In this document: positions 1 through 9,990 of the stretch, one piece after another | Numbering within the stretch: the first letter of the stretch is position 1 | How the letters are laid out: every line of letters starts with the position of its first letter | Made by a program: the position numbers and the translations under genes | Notes under the pieces: model-generated | The model's input: only the letters and a program-made list of their open reading frames with translations | What the model was told of the DNA's origin: nothing | Databases searched by the model: none | Assembly: GCF_014837145.1 (NCBI RefSeq) | Contig: NZ_JACYFS010000004.1 | Coordinates: 1 to 64,000, forward strand | DNA from: Chryseobacterium caseinilyticum | GTDB lineage: Bacteria > Bacteroidota > Bacteroidia > Flavobacteriales > Weeksellaceae | Reading direction: 5' to 3' | Length of the DNA: 64,000 nucleotides

Positions 1-66
<66 letters not shown>

Positions 67-215
67 ATGTTTGTCTGACTCACTCAAAGTTTCTTATATA
101 CGCTTTAGTTTTTCCTTAATTTTTGGTTGTTATATCTATTTTTCAATGATCTCTTTTCTTTCGCTTTTTAACCAAGACTACTTTTCTGTCAGTTTCGTCT
201 CCGTATTTGCGAGTG

Positions 216-247
216 CAAAAGTAATAAGTTATTTTCAATTGACCAAA
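216..247 (-). promoter_or_regulatory. rRNA operon promoter, proximal
   Basis: On the minus strand this reads TTTG, 20 nt, TACTTTTG, which matches the Bacteroidetes -33/-7 consensus (TTTG and TAnnTTTG). It is the closest of three such elements to the 16S 5' end. Its spacing and direction fit rRNA transcription. Confidence 0.8.
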
Positions 248-343
248 TGTTTTCAAAGAAAATTTTAAAGTTTTTTGATGACCTTAAATTTCTTTCTTTA
301 CATCCTCTCAATCAACTCCTGCGCTTCCCCATAATTGGGTCTG

Positions 344-374
344 CAAATATACAACTGTTTTTTATTCTTGCAAA
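344..374 (-). promoter_or_regulatory. rRNA operon promoter, middle
   Basis: On the minus strand: TTTG, 19 nt, TATATTTG, a perfect match to the Bacteroidetes sigma-70 consensus. It lies about 280 nt upstream of the 16S 5' end, between two similar promoters. Confidence 0.82.
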
Positions 375-456
375 TTTTTCAGTGTGTATTTTTTCTGAAG
401 TTTCTTTCTTATCTTTATCCTCCTGCGCTACTTACTTCCTTCCGTTTTCAGTGGTG

Positions 457-488
457 CAAAAGTAGAAACTTTTACATTCCCTACCAAA
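457..488 (-). promoter_or_regulatory. rRNA operon promoter, distal
   Basis: On the minus strand: TTTG, 20 nt, TACTTTTG. The -7 element is identical to that of the proximal promoter. The three sites give the rrn operon a tandem promoter array, as is usual for strongly expressed rRNA operons. Confidence 0.8.
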
Positions 489-571
489 CTTTTATTCATA
501 TTTATTTAACATAATTAAGCAACAGACTGATTGTGTGGAGAGAAAATGTGTTAGAGGGTTGGAGGGTGCGG

Positions 572-616
572 GTGAGATTTGAAATTTGATGTTTGAGATT
601 TGAGATTTGAGATTCG
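572..616. repeat. Low-complexity GATTTGA-type repeat, copy 1
   Basis: Tandem-like runs of gagatttga/aatttga variants ending in attcgggg. A closely similar run occurs at 1161-1196. No reading frame with coding character crosses it. Together with the neighbouring palindromes it marks this 1.4-kb spacer as non-coding and repeat-rich. Confidence 0.6.
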
Positions 617-894
617 GGGTACGGTATAGGAGGATTGGGATTTGGTGGATTCGCGGCGCAAGTAATGGATGCGAGGTGCGGGATGTAATGTAGGAAATGG
701 GAGTTTGGAAAGAATCATTGTGCATGGTTACGTGTTATTTTTCTGCAGGCTGGTGAGCTGGTTGAATATATATTGTTGGGAATTTTTGAGCATCATTGTT
801 TATTTTGTAAGGCTTTTCGGTGAAAATGACTATGCATTGCATGATTTGAAAATATACAAAATGAGTTTTCAGGTCGCTTTTGTGGATGTTTTTA

Positions 895-1020
895 AGATGG
901 CACTCCTACGGAGTGCTGTTATTTTTGGAATGGTGGTTTCTACACAGATGGCACTCCTACGGAGCGCTGTGGCGTTAGTTGTCGCTTTTGCTACACAGAT
1001 TTTACTCCTCCGGAGTAAGG
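895..1020. repeat. Three short palindromic (REP-like) repeats
   Basis: Three copies of a palindrome with core ACTCCTACGGAGT lie near 902-914, 953-965 (ACTCCTACGGAGC) and 1004-1016 (ACTCCTCCGGAGT). The last two share the flank CTACACAGAT, the first only AGATGGC. Open frames crossing this stretch are made of the repeat itself and are not convincing genes. Confidence 0.7.
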
Positions 1021-1160
1021 TGGAATTTTGATTTTTGAAAGGTGTGGGAATTGCTGACATTACGTGAGTGGATTCTGATTGGATGAAAAGTGTTTTTGGC
1101 TGAACGGGTGCGAGTTCGTTTTACATAGTATCGGTGGTACGTCCGCAGCAGCAGATGGGA

Positions 1161-1196
1161 TGATTTGAAATTTGAAGTTTGAGATTTGAAATTCGG
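1161..1196. repeat. Low-complexity GATTTGA-type repeat, copy 2
   Basis: Second occurrence of the run seen at 572-616 (gatttgaaatttgaagtttg, then attcgg). It ends at the same attcgg motif, so the two are related copies and not chance AT-rich sequence. Confidence 0.55.
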
Positions 1197-1384
1197 ACTG
1201 CAGAGTCCGGATGTGGAATGTGGATTGTGGGTACGGGCGGGACGACAGAATCAGCGGTGGATCCTCTGGATGCAGAATTCTGGAACAGGTAGACTGTTAA
1301 ATAAGAGCAGATGGGTTTTTGAAAGTTTTATTTTTGATGAAGTTTATACTTCTATTGCACGTAAGGTTAATTTTGCACTGGTGT

Positions 1385-1433
1385 AACCACCCCGTCTAAA
1401 ATCTGCGATTTTTGACATCCCCTCCAGAGGATG
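1385..1433. repeat. Interspersed repeat with GGGGTGGTT end
   Basis: On the minus strand it begins CCTCTGGAGGGG and ends GACGGGGTGGTT, with a small internal hairpin (AAATC/GATTT). The same two ends occur at 24111-24160, where they lie inside a coding sequence. The function is unknown; it appears to be a dispersed intergenic repeat. Confidence 0.6.
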
Positions 1434-1666
1434 GGAATGGTTCAACGGGGTATTGGAAATAAGGGAAGTTTGTTTTTTACTGCTGGCCGGACTGAAAATG
1501 TAGTGAGAATTGATGGTTAAAACTTTTGAATTGAAGTTTTGGCTTTCCGATTATAGTTTTTGCTGCTTTCTTTAATGAGATTATTGTAGATTAATTGCTT
1601 ACTGGTGATTACTTATTGCTCATTACTTATCAAAATTCAACAGTTCTCAAAAAGCAAAATCGTTAC

Positions 1667-1763
1667 TAGCCCCGATGGCAGCGACATCCTTTTTTGTGGC
1701 GGACGTTGCGGAGTGGAGACCGGCACAAAAAAGATACAGCGGACAGCGGGTTCCCGGCTCCTG
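1667..1763. repeat. Structured intergenic element (AGCCCCGAT...AGCGGG type)
   Basis: Starts TAGCCCCGATGGCAGCGACA, has an inner stem built from CTTTTTTGTG and CACAAAAAAG, then GATACAGCGGACAGCGGG and ends GGCTCCTGA. From memory, elements with this layout recur between genes in many flavobacterial genomes; this is unverified here. A related copy lies at 54601-54690. It could be a terminator-like or structured RNA element. Confidence 0.5.
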
Positions 1764-1894
1764 AAAATATGAGCTATGAGTAATGAGTAATAAGAACGGA
1801 ATGATAATTTATTAAGTTGTAAAGGGAGTTGGCAAGCTTTTGAGATGCTGGCAATATGAGTATAGTGGGGAGGCGCGAAATAAGAGGGTCTGAA

Positions 1895-2251
1895 TCAGAA
1901 TTTTTTCGTGAGAAATTTGTAAGTGTAATATCCGATGAGGCAGCCGACGGTGTCTGCGACGATGTCGAGGGTTTCCATGGATCGGCCAAGCTTCATTTCT
2001 TCCTGGAAGATTTCTGTCAGGAAGGCGTAAATGAGGATGATCTGAATATAATAAGCAAATTTTATTTTGGGGAAGGATGCTATGAGCAGAAAGCCCAATG
2101 CCGCGAAGATACTTAAGTGTAAGACTTTGTCTATGCCATTAAACATAAACCAATATTCATGGTTTTCCTGGCCCGGCCTGAGGAGCATAAAAGTAAGAAA
2201 TGCCCAATAAATGGGCAAAATCTTATTAAATATGTTTCTGTAATTATCCAA
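1895..2251 (-). CDS. VanZ-like membrane protein
   Basis: A 118-residue protein with about four hydrophobic segments, and the IDKVLHL and Glu-rich ([15 protein letters not shown]) stretches typical of short VanZ-family proteins. VanZ relatives are small membrane proteins linked to glycopeptide tolerance; the biochemical role is unclear. The start is a TTG at 2251, overlapping the last 8 nt of gcvH on the same strand, which suggests translational coupling. No ATG lies before the first membrane segment, so the TTG is the best choice, though the exact start is uncertain. Downstream is only repeat-rich spacer before the rRNA operon. Confidence 0.75.
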   Translation of the reverse strand: MDNYRNIFNKILPIYWAFLTFMLLRPGQENHEYWFMFNGIDKVLHLSIFAALGFLLIASFPKIKFAYYIQIILIYAFLTEIFQEEMKLGRSMETLDIVADTVGCLIGYYTYKFLTKKF

Positions 2252-2621
2252 TGACAGCCTGATATTCTTCTGCAGTTAGCAATTCTGACTGATCTGCACC
2301 TTCCGCGATTTCCAGTTTGATGATCCATCCGTTTCCGTATGGGTCGGTGTTTAGTAATTCCGGCTGGTCTTCTAATTCAGCATTGAACTCGATTACTTTC
2401 CCAGCGATTGGAAGGAAAAGGTCTGACACTGTTTTTACTGCTTCTACACTTCCGAAAACGGCTTCTCCTTCAAGATCTTCGTCTACCGTGTCAACGTCTA
2501 CGTAAACGATGTCGCCCAACTCGCCCTGTGCGAAATCTGTAATTCCGATTGTAGCAACGTTTCCTTCAATCCTGATCCATTCGTGGTCTTTGGTGTACTT
2601 TAGTTCTGCAGGTGTATTCAT
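2244..2621 (-). CDS. gcvH: Glycine cleavage system H protein
   Basis: A 125-residue protein of normal GcvH length. It carries the lipoyl-carrier domain, with the lipoylated lysine in EAVKTVSD (about residue 62) and the conserved DPYGNGWI motif near residue 95. The protein shuttles the aminomethyl group between the P, T and L proteins of glycine cleavage in the cytoplasm. No gcvP or gcvT lies nearby, which is common in this phylum. A consensus promoter sits at 2641-2672, and the ATG at 2621 gives the standard N-terminus. VanZ follows with a short overlap. Confidence 0.97.
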   Translation of the reverse strand: MNTPAELKYTKDHEWIRIEGNVATIGITDFAQGELGDIVYVDVDTVDEDLEGEAVFGSVEAVKTVSDLFLPIAGKVIEFNAELEDQPELLNTDPYGNGWIIKLEIAEGADQSELLTAEEYQAVIG

Positions 2622-2640
2622 TTTTATTTTTTTATACCGA

Positions 2641-2672
2641 CAAATTTAATTTAAAATTGGTGAATGGTCAAA
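2641..2672 (-). promoter_or_regulatory. gcvH promoter
   Basis: On the minus strand: TTTG, 20 nt, TAAATTTG, ending about 20 nt before the gcvH ATG. It matches the Bacteroidetes -33/-7 consensus in both boxes and the spacing. Confidence 0.75.
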
Positions 2673-2907
2673 AGAAAATTTAATTTTTGTTGGGTTGGTA
2701 GTTCGGGATGCGAGTTACGAGATGCGATTTACGGGATTTGTGTTTTGGATTTAAGGTTAAGGTTATGGAAGATAAAGATTTATACTAAGATTTGATTTAA
2801 TGCAAAGCCAGACAATGATATTATATTTTAGTTGGTTTCAATATAAACAAAGCCATAAACTTTGAAAGGAAATATAAAGTGAATAAATGTACAAGATTTT
2901 CAAAAAA

Positions 2908-2942
2908 AAATCCCTTTCAGTTTTCTGAAAGGGATTTTTTTG
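2908..2942 (-). terminator. Rho-independent terminator of sprA
   Basis: A 13-bp perfect stem (AAATCCCTTTCAG / CTGAAAGGGATTT) with a TTTT loop, flanked by A/T runs. It lies 10 nt beyond the sprA stop. The symmetric runs mean it could act in both directions. Confidence 0.88.
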
Positions 2943-2952
2943 AAAATTATTT

Positions 2953-5900
2953 TTAGAAACCTCCTGCGTCTCCGAATGTGAAGGTCGCTCTAAGCCCTGC
3001 TCTTACGGTTGACAGCGGGAAGGCTGTGGATATTTTATATTTTGAAGTCATCTGTTCATAGAAAACTGCAAGATTTAAATTTTGTGAAACGTTGTAGTCT
3101 GCAGATAATTTAATATTCATCAAACGTTGTCCGCCTGTTACCTGAGAATCATCCAGCAAGATATTCATTATACTTGTACGGCTGTCGCGAAGGGAAATAT
3201 CTCCTCTGATATTCAGGTCTGCTCCCTTATTGTTTCTGCCTCCTCCACCGGCATTTCCTAATCTGAAGTTTCTGACAATATACCCCAGACGAACTACATA
3301 TTCGGTATTTGAATCTTCGGTAATTGTTTGATTTACCAAACCAAGCAACAACATTCTGTTTCTGTTGTACTGAATTCCAAACTGCATATTGTTTCGCATT
3401 GTCACATCTATTCCTACAAGCGGTGCAAAAGATTCTACATATCCCACCTGTGAGAATGTAAATGGATTGATGCGGTCTCCGTTAACGTCGAAACTTCCCG
3501 GATTATTAAAATAATCGATGCTCGACTGTACACCTGTTGCAGTGTAAGTTGCATTGTAGCTGTGAAGGATATCAAACTTGGTAAACTGACCGCTGATCAC
3601 CGGAATGTTTTTTAAACCAGACCATGTGATTCTCCAGTTCGGAAAAGGAAGTCCGGATTTTCTTGCGTTACCAACCTGTCTTGGAGCCTTACCTTCTACT
3701 GCTGCACGGAATGCAGGAATCAAAACATAAGCATTCGCAATACTGTATCCTGCAGCGTAACCGTTAGCTCCCGGAGCTCCGCCCAATTGCTGCGAAATTG
3801 CCTGGGCATTTTGTCTGATCGCTGCATAAATAGCTGTATTATCTTTAAATGAAGTTTTCACCAGACTTACCGAGTTGGAATAGCTGATTAAATCTGTCGC
3901 AAAGGTAAGATTCGGATTAGCATTGCCGAAGCCATCTCTATAGTTGAAACCTGTTTGCGAGAAGTTTCTGTTATAGGTTTGAATGACATTGAAATCTATT
4001 CTTAAATCATTGACCGGCATCATCTGGAGATTAGCCCGCAAATCCCGGGTCGACATCCGGACGTAAGGATCAATCATTAAATCTGAAGTACTTACCCATC
4101 CGTTTTCAATCACTGTTCTTCGGATATCTGCCTGCGAACCGAGAAGAAACCCTACTGTTGGACCACCCAAAGTCTGCCCTGTTCCGTACCAGTTTGGTGC
4201 AGAAATAAGACCCGGAAGTACAGTTCCGTTATTTTCTGAATAGGTTACATCCAACTGTTTGAATGAGGTAAGGAAAAATGCTGCTCCCTGTAATGCTGTG
4301 AGTTTATTTTTGTATTTATATTTTTTGTAAGCATATCTCTTTTTCTCCCAAGCCTGCGTATAAGCTGTATTCAGAGAATCTGTCTCCTTTTTTCTTTTTC
4401 CTAAAGTTTCAGTAATTCTCTTAAAATAACTAAACTGACTGAAGAAACGAGGAAGATCTGCTGTAGCATTTGCCTGAATCACATTTGTGTTTTGACCAAT
4501 GGAACCTAAACTTCCTTCAGGACTTGACAATAACGCTGTGGATCTTGCATTCCAGTTGTAGGTGAAACCGTAGCCAACCTCAGCATCAATAAATTCTAAA
4601 TACGGAAGATATTGGAAAGGTAATTTATAATTTAACTGAACTCTGTGATTGTACAATACCGGTCTACCCGCTCTGAAAACATTTCCGAAGATGGAAGAAT
4701 TATCCATCGTGTTGACATCCACCTGATCATTTAAAGTTCTTGTAGCCGAGTTGATTTCCAGTTTTAAAGATTTAGTGAAATTAAATCCTAAACCATACTG
4801 CCAGCCGAAGTAGAAGTTTCTGTTTTTAATGGCTGCGAAATCATTTCCAGGGTTTCCACTTAAAATCGATTCAATATTTCTGAATTCAAGCTCATTGTAA
4901 TTTCTGTCGATTTCAGTTCTGAAAGATAATCTTGTAGGAATCGGATTAAAATTAAATTCTTTTACCCATTTCAGATATTTATACGATTTTGCAGTATCAC
5001 TGATCAGTTTATTGAAAGGCTTAATCACCCAAGGTTTAAACTGATAATTATAATCTACATACCCTCGCAGATATTGTCTGTAGTTTTTCTTGGTATAAAT
5101 ATCTCTGTAATGATCGTCATTATATACAGCAGTCACAGAAATGTTTTCTACATCATAGAATTTTGGTTTTTTGTCAGGATTTACTCTTTCCTTATGCATA
5201 TTAACAACACCTAAACTTCTCTGCTGAGTGTAAGTACGTGCTACTTTTTTAAGCTCTTCTCTATTGGCAGCCTTGCTGAATTCTACATCGGTATCTAAAG
5301 GATTGTACTTCGGATCTTCGATGGTTTGTGAGTAAGAATAGTTGACAGGAATTTTGATTCCGGTTTTTTCAGGTAGGAATTTATCTGCGTTGATAGCCGT
5401 ATTAATGCTGAATGCTGACTGACTTGCCTGACTTCTCTCGGCAGGTTTAGAATCAATATTTCCGAAACCTACAGATGAATAAGATGCATTGGTGTTTACG
5501 GTTGCAAAATCACCAAGGTTGAAATTTAAGCTTGCATTTCCGGCGTAACCTCCGTCGTTTTCAATTTCAGAAAGACGAATTTCGTTGACCCAGAGAACTC
5601 TTCCGTTATCAGCAATTCTCCCACCCTCATTTCTTACACCAATCATGATGGTAGTAATATTTCCTAAACTTGGACGTCCTTTTATGTAGATTCTTTTATT
5701 ATCATCCCCAAACTGGGTATCTTCTCTTCTCTCGACTATGTTACCCGGGAAATTCCGGTCTCTTCTGATTTTAGCATCTACGAAATCCTGAACATCAAAA
5801 TTCATCTCATTCTCAATTGGCCAGATTTCCATCGGTGTAGTCGCCGTTCTTTGGGTATATTTTACCGAAGATTCATATTCATAATAATTATCTGCACCAT

Positions 5901-8900
5901 CACTACCAAAACGAATAAAGAATTTCAGTTTAGGATCTAATTCTGAACTTGTTGGAGTGTCAAGATTTTGTGCATGTACAAAAAGTCTCAGTTTTTTGTA
6001 TCTTCTCATATCCAGCGTAGTATTTTTGAAAACACCTCTAGATTCATTACCCATATTTCTTACTTTCAGATAAAGAGAAGATTCATTCTGTCTTTGTGCA
6101 CCTGCATTTCCGCTCAAAACCTGTCTGTCGATTCCAGGAGGCAAAACGTAAGGTGGCTGGTTCAATGCATTTTCTTCAATATTTACACTTCCAACTTCGA
6201 AATTATCGTTTAATGTTGGAGACCCTGTTGTACCTTCGGTAGGTGAGTCAACTGTTGAGCTTGCAATTTGATTAGGATATTTTCTCCAGTCTGATCTTAC
6301 CAAATCCATGGTTCCGAATCTTAACGTAGAAACATTATCAAAACCAGTTAATAACATTCTTGCGAAACGTACATTATTTAAGATAGACGGGTCTTTATCA
6401 CCACCTGCAAGCGGATCATTGTATTTGTTAACCGGAATTCTGAAAAGGAACCATTTCACATCGTCGGTCTGACCGTTTTGAAAAGTAGCCTGAACAGTTT
6501 TTACATCAACAATATTGTTCTGTCCTAAAATTAAACTTGACTGATCAAGATTAACAACATATTCATTATAGTTTTCACTTTGATCTAAATTGTAATCTCT
6601 GTTGATATCTTCGGCGTCCGGAGTCTGTGAAGCTACTTCAAGAGAATTGCTCACTGAATTTCCTTCAGGACCTCTGAAATATTTGTAACGCTGAACCAAT
6701 GATGATGCTAAATTTCCTGTAAATCTTGTAGAAAGATAAAATACGAAATCATCAACTGCGGGGTCAGCTAAGTTGGTAACGGGATTCACAAATGTATTAC
6801 CGAAACGTGCCGCTTCCTGATCTGAACTCAAACCGTCATAACCTAAATCCTGCGCAGTTCTGTCTGTACCTTCTGTAGAGAAAGCATATAAAATCGGAGG
6901 TTGTTTTGGCTGAATACCCCAGTTTGAATTGGTTGTGGTAGAAGGAGCAGAAGGTACCGGAAGACCATTTTCGTACTGCATCAAACCATCCTTCAGAATA
7001 TCTTCTGAAACATTTCCTAATTGAAGCAAAAGTTTCGGTGCACCTCCCGGCTGACTTAAAGGTCTGTTATCGGCATACGGATCCATCATCCAGAATTCCA
7101 CGTATTCAATATTGGAATTGATGAAGTTGGAAACACTGATCGGACGCATAATACCCGCCCATCGTTGCTGCGTGGTTTCAGTTGCTGGATTTACGTTGTA
7201 AGGTCCTTTTTCGTTTGGATAGTAAGAAACATCGAAAGTATTGGTAAATGTCTGTTCACCTGCCACAAAATCTCTGTTGTTAAAAATCTCTGAAAACTGA
7301 ACCCTTCTTGAAGCGTGATTGGAAACAGACTCCGCTGTAATTCCTTCCGGAGGTCTTCCTCCTACACCCCAGAATCTCGGGTCAATATTGTACCATGAAA
7401 GCAAACCTCTTCCGTAACCATTCGTAATATCATTATTTGCTCCGGCACCGTTGAAAAGTGGGTTACCCTGATTCTTTTCCGGTTTTGAAGCTAAGCTCCA
7501 TGCCGTTGGTTCTTTTAAAGAAATCTTTGAAGTCGTCTGTTCAAAATCGTCAATGTACGACTGATCGTTTGTTCCTTTATTGATTCCCGGAATAAGATAG
7601 GCACCTTCCATTCTGAAATTCAGATTTGAAGGAGCTTCGGTATTAATTCCAGGGATTTTATCTGTAAGTCTTGTGAGGAAAGGCAATTGGTTGTTGTACA
7701 ACATATTGATACCCGCCATCGTGTTATTCACCGCTTCCTGACCGTAATTTACCTTTTGAGTTAAAGGTGATTCGGAATAATTGACAACCGTTCCGCCAAA
7801 AATGAAGTTTTCGCTGACTCTTCTTTCTAAATTTAGACCTAAAAATCTTTTACGCTGTGTATTAAAAGTAAGCTGATTTTCAAGTGAAATATTGATAGCC
7901 TGACCGGATTGTTTTACATTTTCGTTGATGATCGTCACAGATCCCAACATATAATCTACGGTATAATCTACACCTTCTGTTAGCTGAACACCGTTAGCTG
8001 AAACTTTTACTGAACCTTGAGGCACGTTCACCGCTCCAAGTGAAATCCCCTGACCTTGAGCTCCTTTATATCTACCTTCAAGCGTATATCTCTGAGGTAC
8101 ATGTTGGGCATCCTGCTTTTGCCTTGCATACAAATCAGTTTGAACATATTGAGGATCATTTGTACCCAGAACCTGTGCCATATAACTTCCAAAAGGCTGA
8201 GCTTTTGTGAAAATCAGTTTCCCTAATTCTGGTCTCACGGTAATTCCACTTACGAAATCGAAAATTCCATCGCCCAAAGTACCGTTGTTTGACTGTAAGT
8301 CACCATTCAGATTGAGTCTGTCCCAGTTTAATAATTTCAATAAATTAATATCTGCAACCGAAGTACCCGGTAAATAATTTACCTTACCTCCTGTTTTTGG
8401 ATCACGATAGAGCACATTCAGGATAAATCCGTCCTGATCAACCTGTCCCGCATCCAAAGCGTAGATGTTTTTCATCATCAGCTGCCACATTGGAGACGTA
8501 ACTTTAACCTGAGAATTTGATTTTAGCAATTTGGTAATCAAAACAGGACTTTCTTCAGAAAACTCACCCACTTTATAAACCTGGTTGGTACCATTTACGG
8601 TGTAGGAATAGGAGACCGTTAAAAGTTGTTGTTCATTAAGTCTTTGATTTAATGAAATATATCCTAACTGTGGATGAAACGTATATTCGTTACTGTTAAG
8701 TCTTCGTGCTTTTTTATTAAATAAAAATTCTTCTCCGTTTGTATAGGGCGTTGCGCTTCCGGGAAAAGTCTGTCCCAAAAGAAGCTCACCATAATTAATT
8801 GCAGGATCTCTGGGAGCACCCATTACATTGCTTACTGCTTGGTAAAGACCATTTTGAGTATTATCCGGAGTACCGGAAGCACCCTGCCCCAAATCTCTGA

Positions 8901-9984
8901 TCCCAACGATACCTTTTTGATAAGCAAGATTTGAATTTCCCTGATCCAAGACCCAGACTTCCATCCTGGAAATATTGATTCTTGAATTAATCTGCGGGTA
9001 ATTCTGCAATGCCGCATCATAATTATTTAGAAAATACTGATCTATAAAATAATGCTGATTGTCTTCGTAATCGATGGCGTTTATTTTAAACGTATTCATC
9101 ACACCACCTCCCTGTACAACGATGTTTCTGGCCTCACCCTGCTGTTGAGACATTACAACCGTTCCAAAAGTTTTCCCAAGCTGAAATTCAGATTTTATCC
9201 CGAAAAGTGACTCTGAACCACGGATTAAACTTGTAGAAAGTGGCATGTTGACATTACCAAATTCTATTCTTTTTATGATTTTATCTTCGCCTCCGGCACT
9301 GGGTTTGTTTACATCATTTAAACCTTTGGTCTGAAGATCTTTCCATGTGCCTTTTGACTGCCAAACGAGATTCATTCTGTTTTCGAATGCAAAACCGCTT
9401 TGGGTATCGTAATTGGCTTTTAACTGGAGATTTTCACCCACCTTTCCAATCAAACCCAATTGGATTCTCTGGTCAATATCGAAGGTGAAACTTGTTCTGT
9501 TTTGAGGTAAAATTAAAGGATTATCAATTTTCTGGTACAAGCCTGCGAAGTCAAAAGAAGCATATCCCGAAGGAATAATTTCGATTTTATTGCTTCCGAA
9601 CATTGCTTCGAAAAGTCTGTTATTGATGGTTAAGGAAGGAATTAAACCTAACCTTTCTGCCTCCGCTTTATCCTTACGGAACATCAGACTGTATCGGTTT
9701 GATTTGTCCCTGTAATACTCCTTTGCCTGCTGGGCGTCCATAAACTCTTTGTAGTCCTGGGGCGACATTGCAGTAGGCGGACCGGTAACCGTATTTCCTA
9801 CCTTTGGATAGACGAAATACATTCCGGTTTTGATGTCGTAATAGGCTTCGTAGTAAGTAGGATCTTCTACCTGCCAGTCTTTTTTTATGGTAAAACCGGT
9901 AGGTTCCTGCTGTGCAAAAGTGCTGCCTGAAACCAACAGTAAAATGAAGACCGAAAATATATTGAGAAAACTAATCTTTTTCAC
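2953..9984 (-). CDS. sprA: SprA/Sov-type outer-membrane translocon of the type IX secretion system
   Basis: About 2,340 residues, the usual size for SprA, the giant outer-membrane beta-barrel that forms the type IX secretion channel in gliding and non-gliding Bacteroidetes. The N-terminus has a Sec signal (LNIFSVFILLLVSGSTFAQ). The body is a long Tyr/Asn/Gly-rich barrel-like sequence, and the C-terminus ends in an aromatic beta-strand (RAGLRATFTFGDAGGF). The gene follows ruvA by 6 nt, the ruvA-sprA order often seen in flavobacteria. No ATG is available before the signal peptide: the start is GTG (9984) or the TTG just before it (9987). A strong terminator follows the stop. The presence of this gene predicts that the cell secretes proteins by T9SS. 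Confidence 0.95.
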   Translation of the reverse strand: MKKISFLNIFSVFILLLVSGSTFAQQEPTGFTIKKDWQVEDPTYYEAYYDIKTGMYFVYPKVGNTVTGPPTAMSPQDYKEFMDAQQAKEYYRDKSNRYSLMFRKDKAEAERLGLIPSLTINNRLFEAMFGSNKIEIIPSGYASFDFAGLYQKIDNPLILPQNRTSFTFDIDQRIQLGLIGKVGENLQLKANYDTQSGFAFENRMNLVWQSKGTWKDLQTKGLNDVNKPSAGGEDKIIKRIEFGNVNMPLSTSLIRGSESLFGIKSEFQLGKTFGTVVMSQQQGEARNIVVQGGGVMNTFKINAIDYEDNQHYFIDQYFLNNYDAALQNYPQINSRINISRMEVWVLDQGNSNLAYQKGIVGIRDLGQGASGTPDNTQNGLYQAVSNVMGAPRDPAINYGELLLGQTFPGSATPYTNGEEFLFNKKARRLNSNEYTFHPQLGYISLNQRLNEQQLLTVSYSYTVNGTNQVYKVGEFSEESPVLITKLLKSNSQVKVTSPMWQLMMKNIYALDAGQVDQDGFILNVLYRDPKTGGKVNYLPGTSVADINLLKLLNWDRLNLNGDLQSNNGTLGDGIFDFVSGITVRPELGKLIFTKAQPFGSYMAQVLGTNDPQYVQTDLYARQKQDAQHVPQRYTLEGRYKGAQGQGISLGAVNVPQGSVKVSANGVQLTEGVDYTVDYMLGSVTIINENVKQSGQAINISLENQLTFNTQRKRFLGLNLERRVSENFIFGGTVVNYSESPLTQKVNYGQEAVNNTMAGINMLYNNQLPFLTRLTDKIPGINTEAPSNLNFRMEGAYLIPGINKGTNDQSYIDDFEQTTSKISLKEPTAWSLASKPEKNQGNPLFNGAGANNDITNGYGRGLLSWYNIDPRFWGVGGRPPEGITAESVSNHASRRVQFSEIFNNRDFVAGEQTFTNTFDVSYYPNEKGPYNVNPATETTQQRWAGIMRPISVSNFINSNIEYVEFWMMDPYADNRPLSQPGGAPKLLLQLGNVSEDILKDGLMQYENGLPVPSAPSTTTNSNWGIQPKQPPILYAFSTEGTDRTAQDLGYDGLSSDQEAARFGNTFVNPVTNLADPAVDDFVFYLSTRFTGNLASSLVQRYKYFRGPEGNSVSNSLEVASQTPDAEDINRDYNLDQSENYNEYVVNLDQSSLILGQNNIVDVKTVQATFQNGQTDDVKWFLFRIPVNKYNDPLAGGDKDPSILNNVRFARMLLTGFDNVSTLRFGTMDLVRSDWRKYPNQIASSTVDSPTEGTTGSPTLNDNFEVGSVNIEENALNQPPYVLPPGIDRQVLSGNAGAQRQNESSLYLKVRNMGNESRGVFKNTTLDMRRYKKLRLFVHAQNLDTPTSSELDPKLKFFIRFGSDGADNYYEYESSVKYTQRTATTPMEIWPIENEMNFDVQDFVDAKIRRDRNFPGNIVERREDTQFGDDNKRIYIKGRPSLGNITTIMIGVRNEGGRIADNGRVLWVNEIRLSEIENDGGYAGNASLNFNLGDFATVNTNASYSSVGFGNIDSKPAERSQASQSAFSINTAINADKFLPEKTGIKIPVNYSYSQTIEDPKYNPLDTDVEFSKAANREELKKVARTYTQQRSLGVVNMHKERVNPDKKPKFYDVENISVTAVYNDDHYRDIYTKKNYRQYLRGYVDYNYQFKPWVIKPFNKLISDTAKSYKYLKWVKEFNFNPIPTRLSFRTEIDRNYNELEFRNIESILSGNPGNDFAAIKNRNFYFGWQYGLGFNFTKSLKLEINSATRTLNDQVDVNTMDNSSIFGNVFRAGRPVLYNHRVQLNYKLPFQYLPYLEFIDAEVGYGFTYNWNARSTALLSSPEGSLGSIGQNTNVIQANATADLPRFFSQFSYFKRITETLGKRKKETDSLNTAYTQAWEKKRYAYKKYKYKNKLTALQGAAFFLTSFKQLDVTYSENNGTVLPGLISAPNWYGTGQTLGGPTVGFLLGSQADIRRTVIENGWVSTSDLMIDPYVRMSTRDLRANLQMMPVNDLRIDFNVIQTYNRNFSQTGFNYRDGFGNANPNLTFATDLISYSNSVSLVKTSFKDNTAIYAAIRQNAQAISQQLGGAPGANGYAAGYSIANAYVLIPAFRAAVEGKAPRQVGNARKSGLPFPNWRITWSGLKNIPVISGQFTKFDILHSYNATYTATGVQSSIDYFNNPGSFDVNGDRINPFTFSQVGYVESFAPLVGIDVTMRNNMQFGIQYNRNRMLLLGLVNQTITEDSNTEYVVRLGYIVRNFRLGNAGGGGRNNKGADLNIRGDISLRDSRTSIMNILLDDSQVTGGQRLMNIKLSADYNVSQNLNLAVFYEQMTSKYKISTAFPLSTVRAGLRATFTFGDAGGF

Positions 9985-9990
9985 CAACCC

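Noticed and set aside
669-1060. Open frames on both strands across the ACTCCTACGGAGT repeats
   Set aside because: The predicted peptides are translations of the palindromic repeat (ALLRSAV units) and show no other coding signal.
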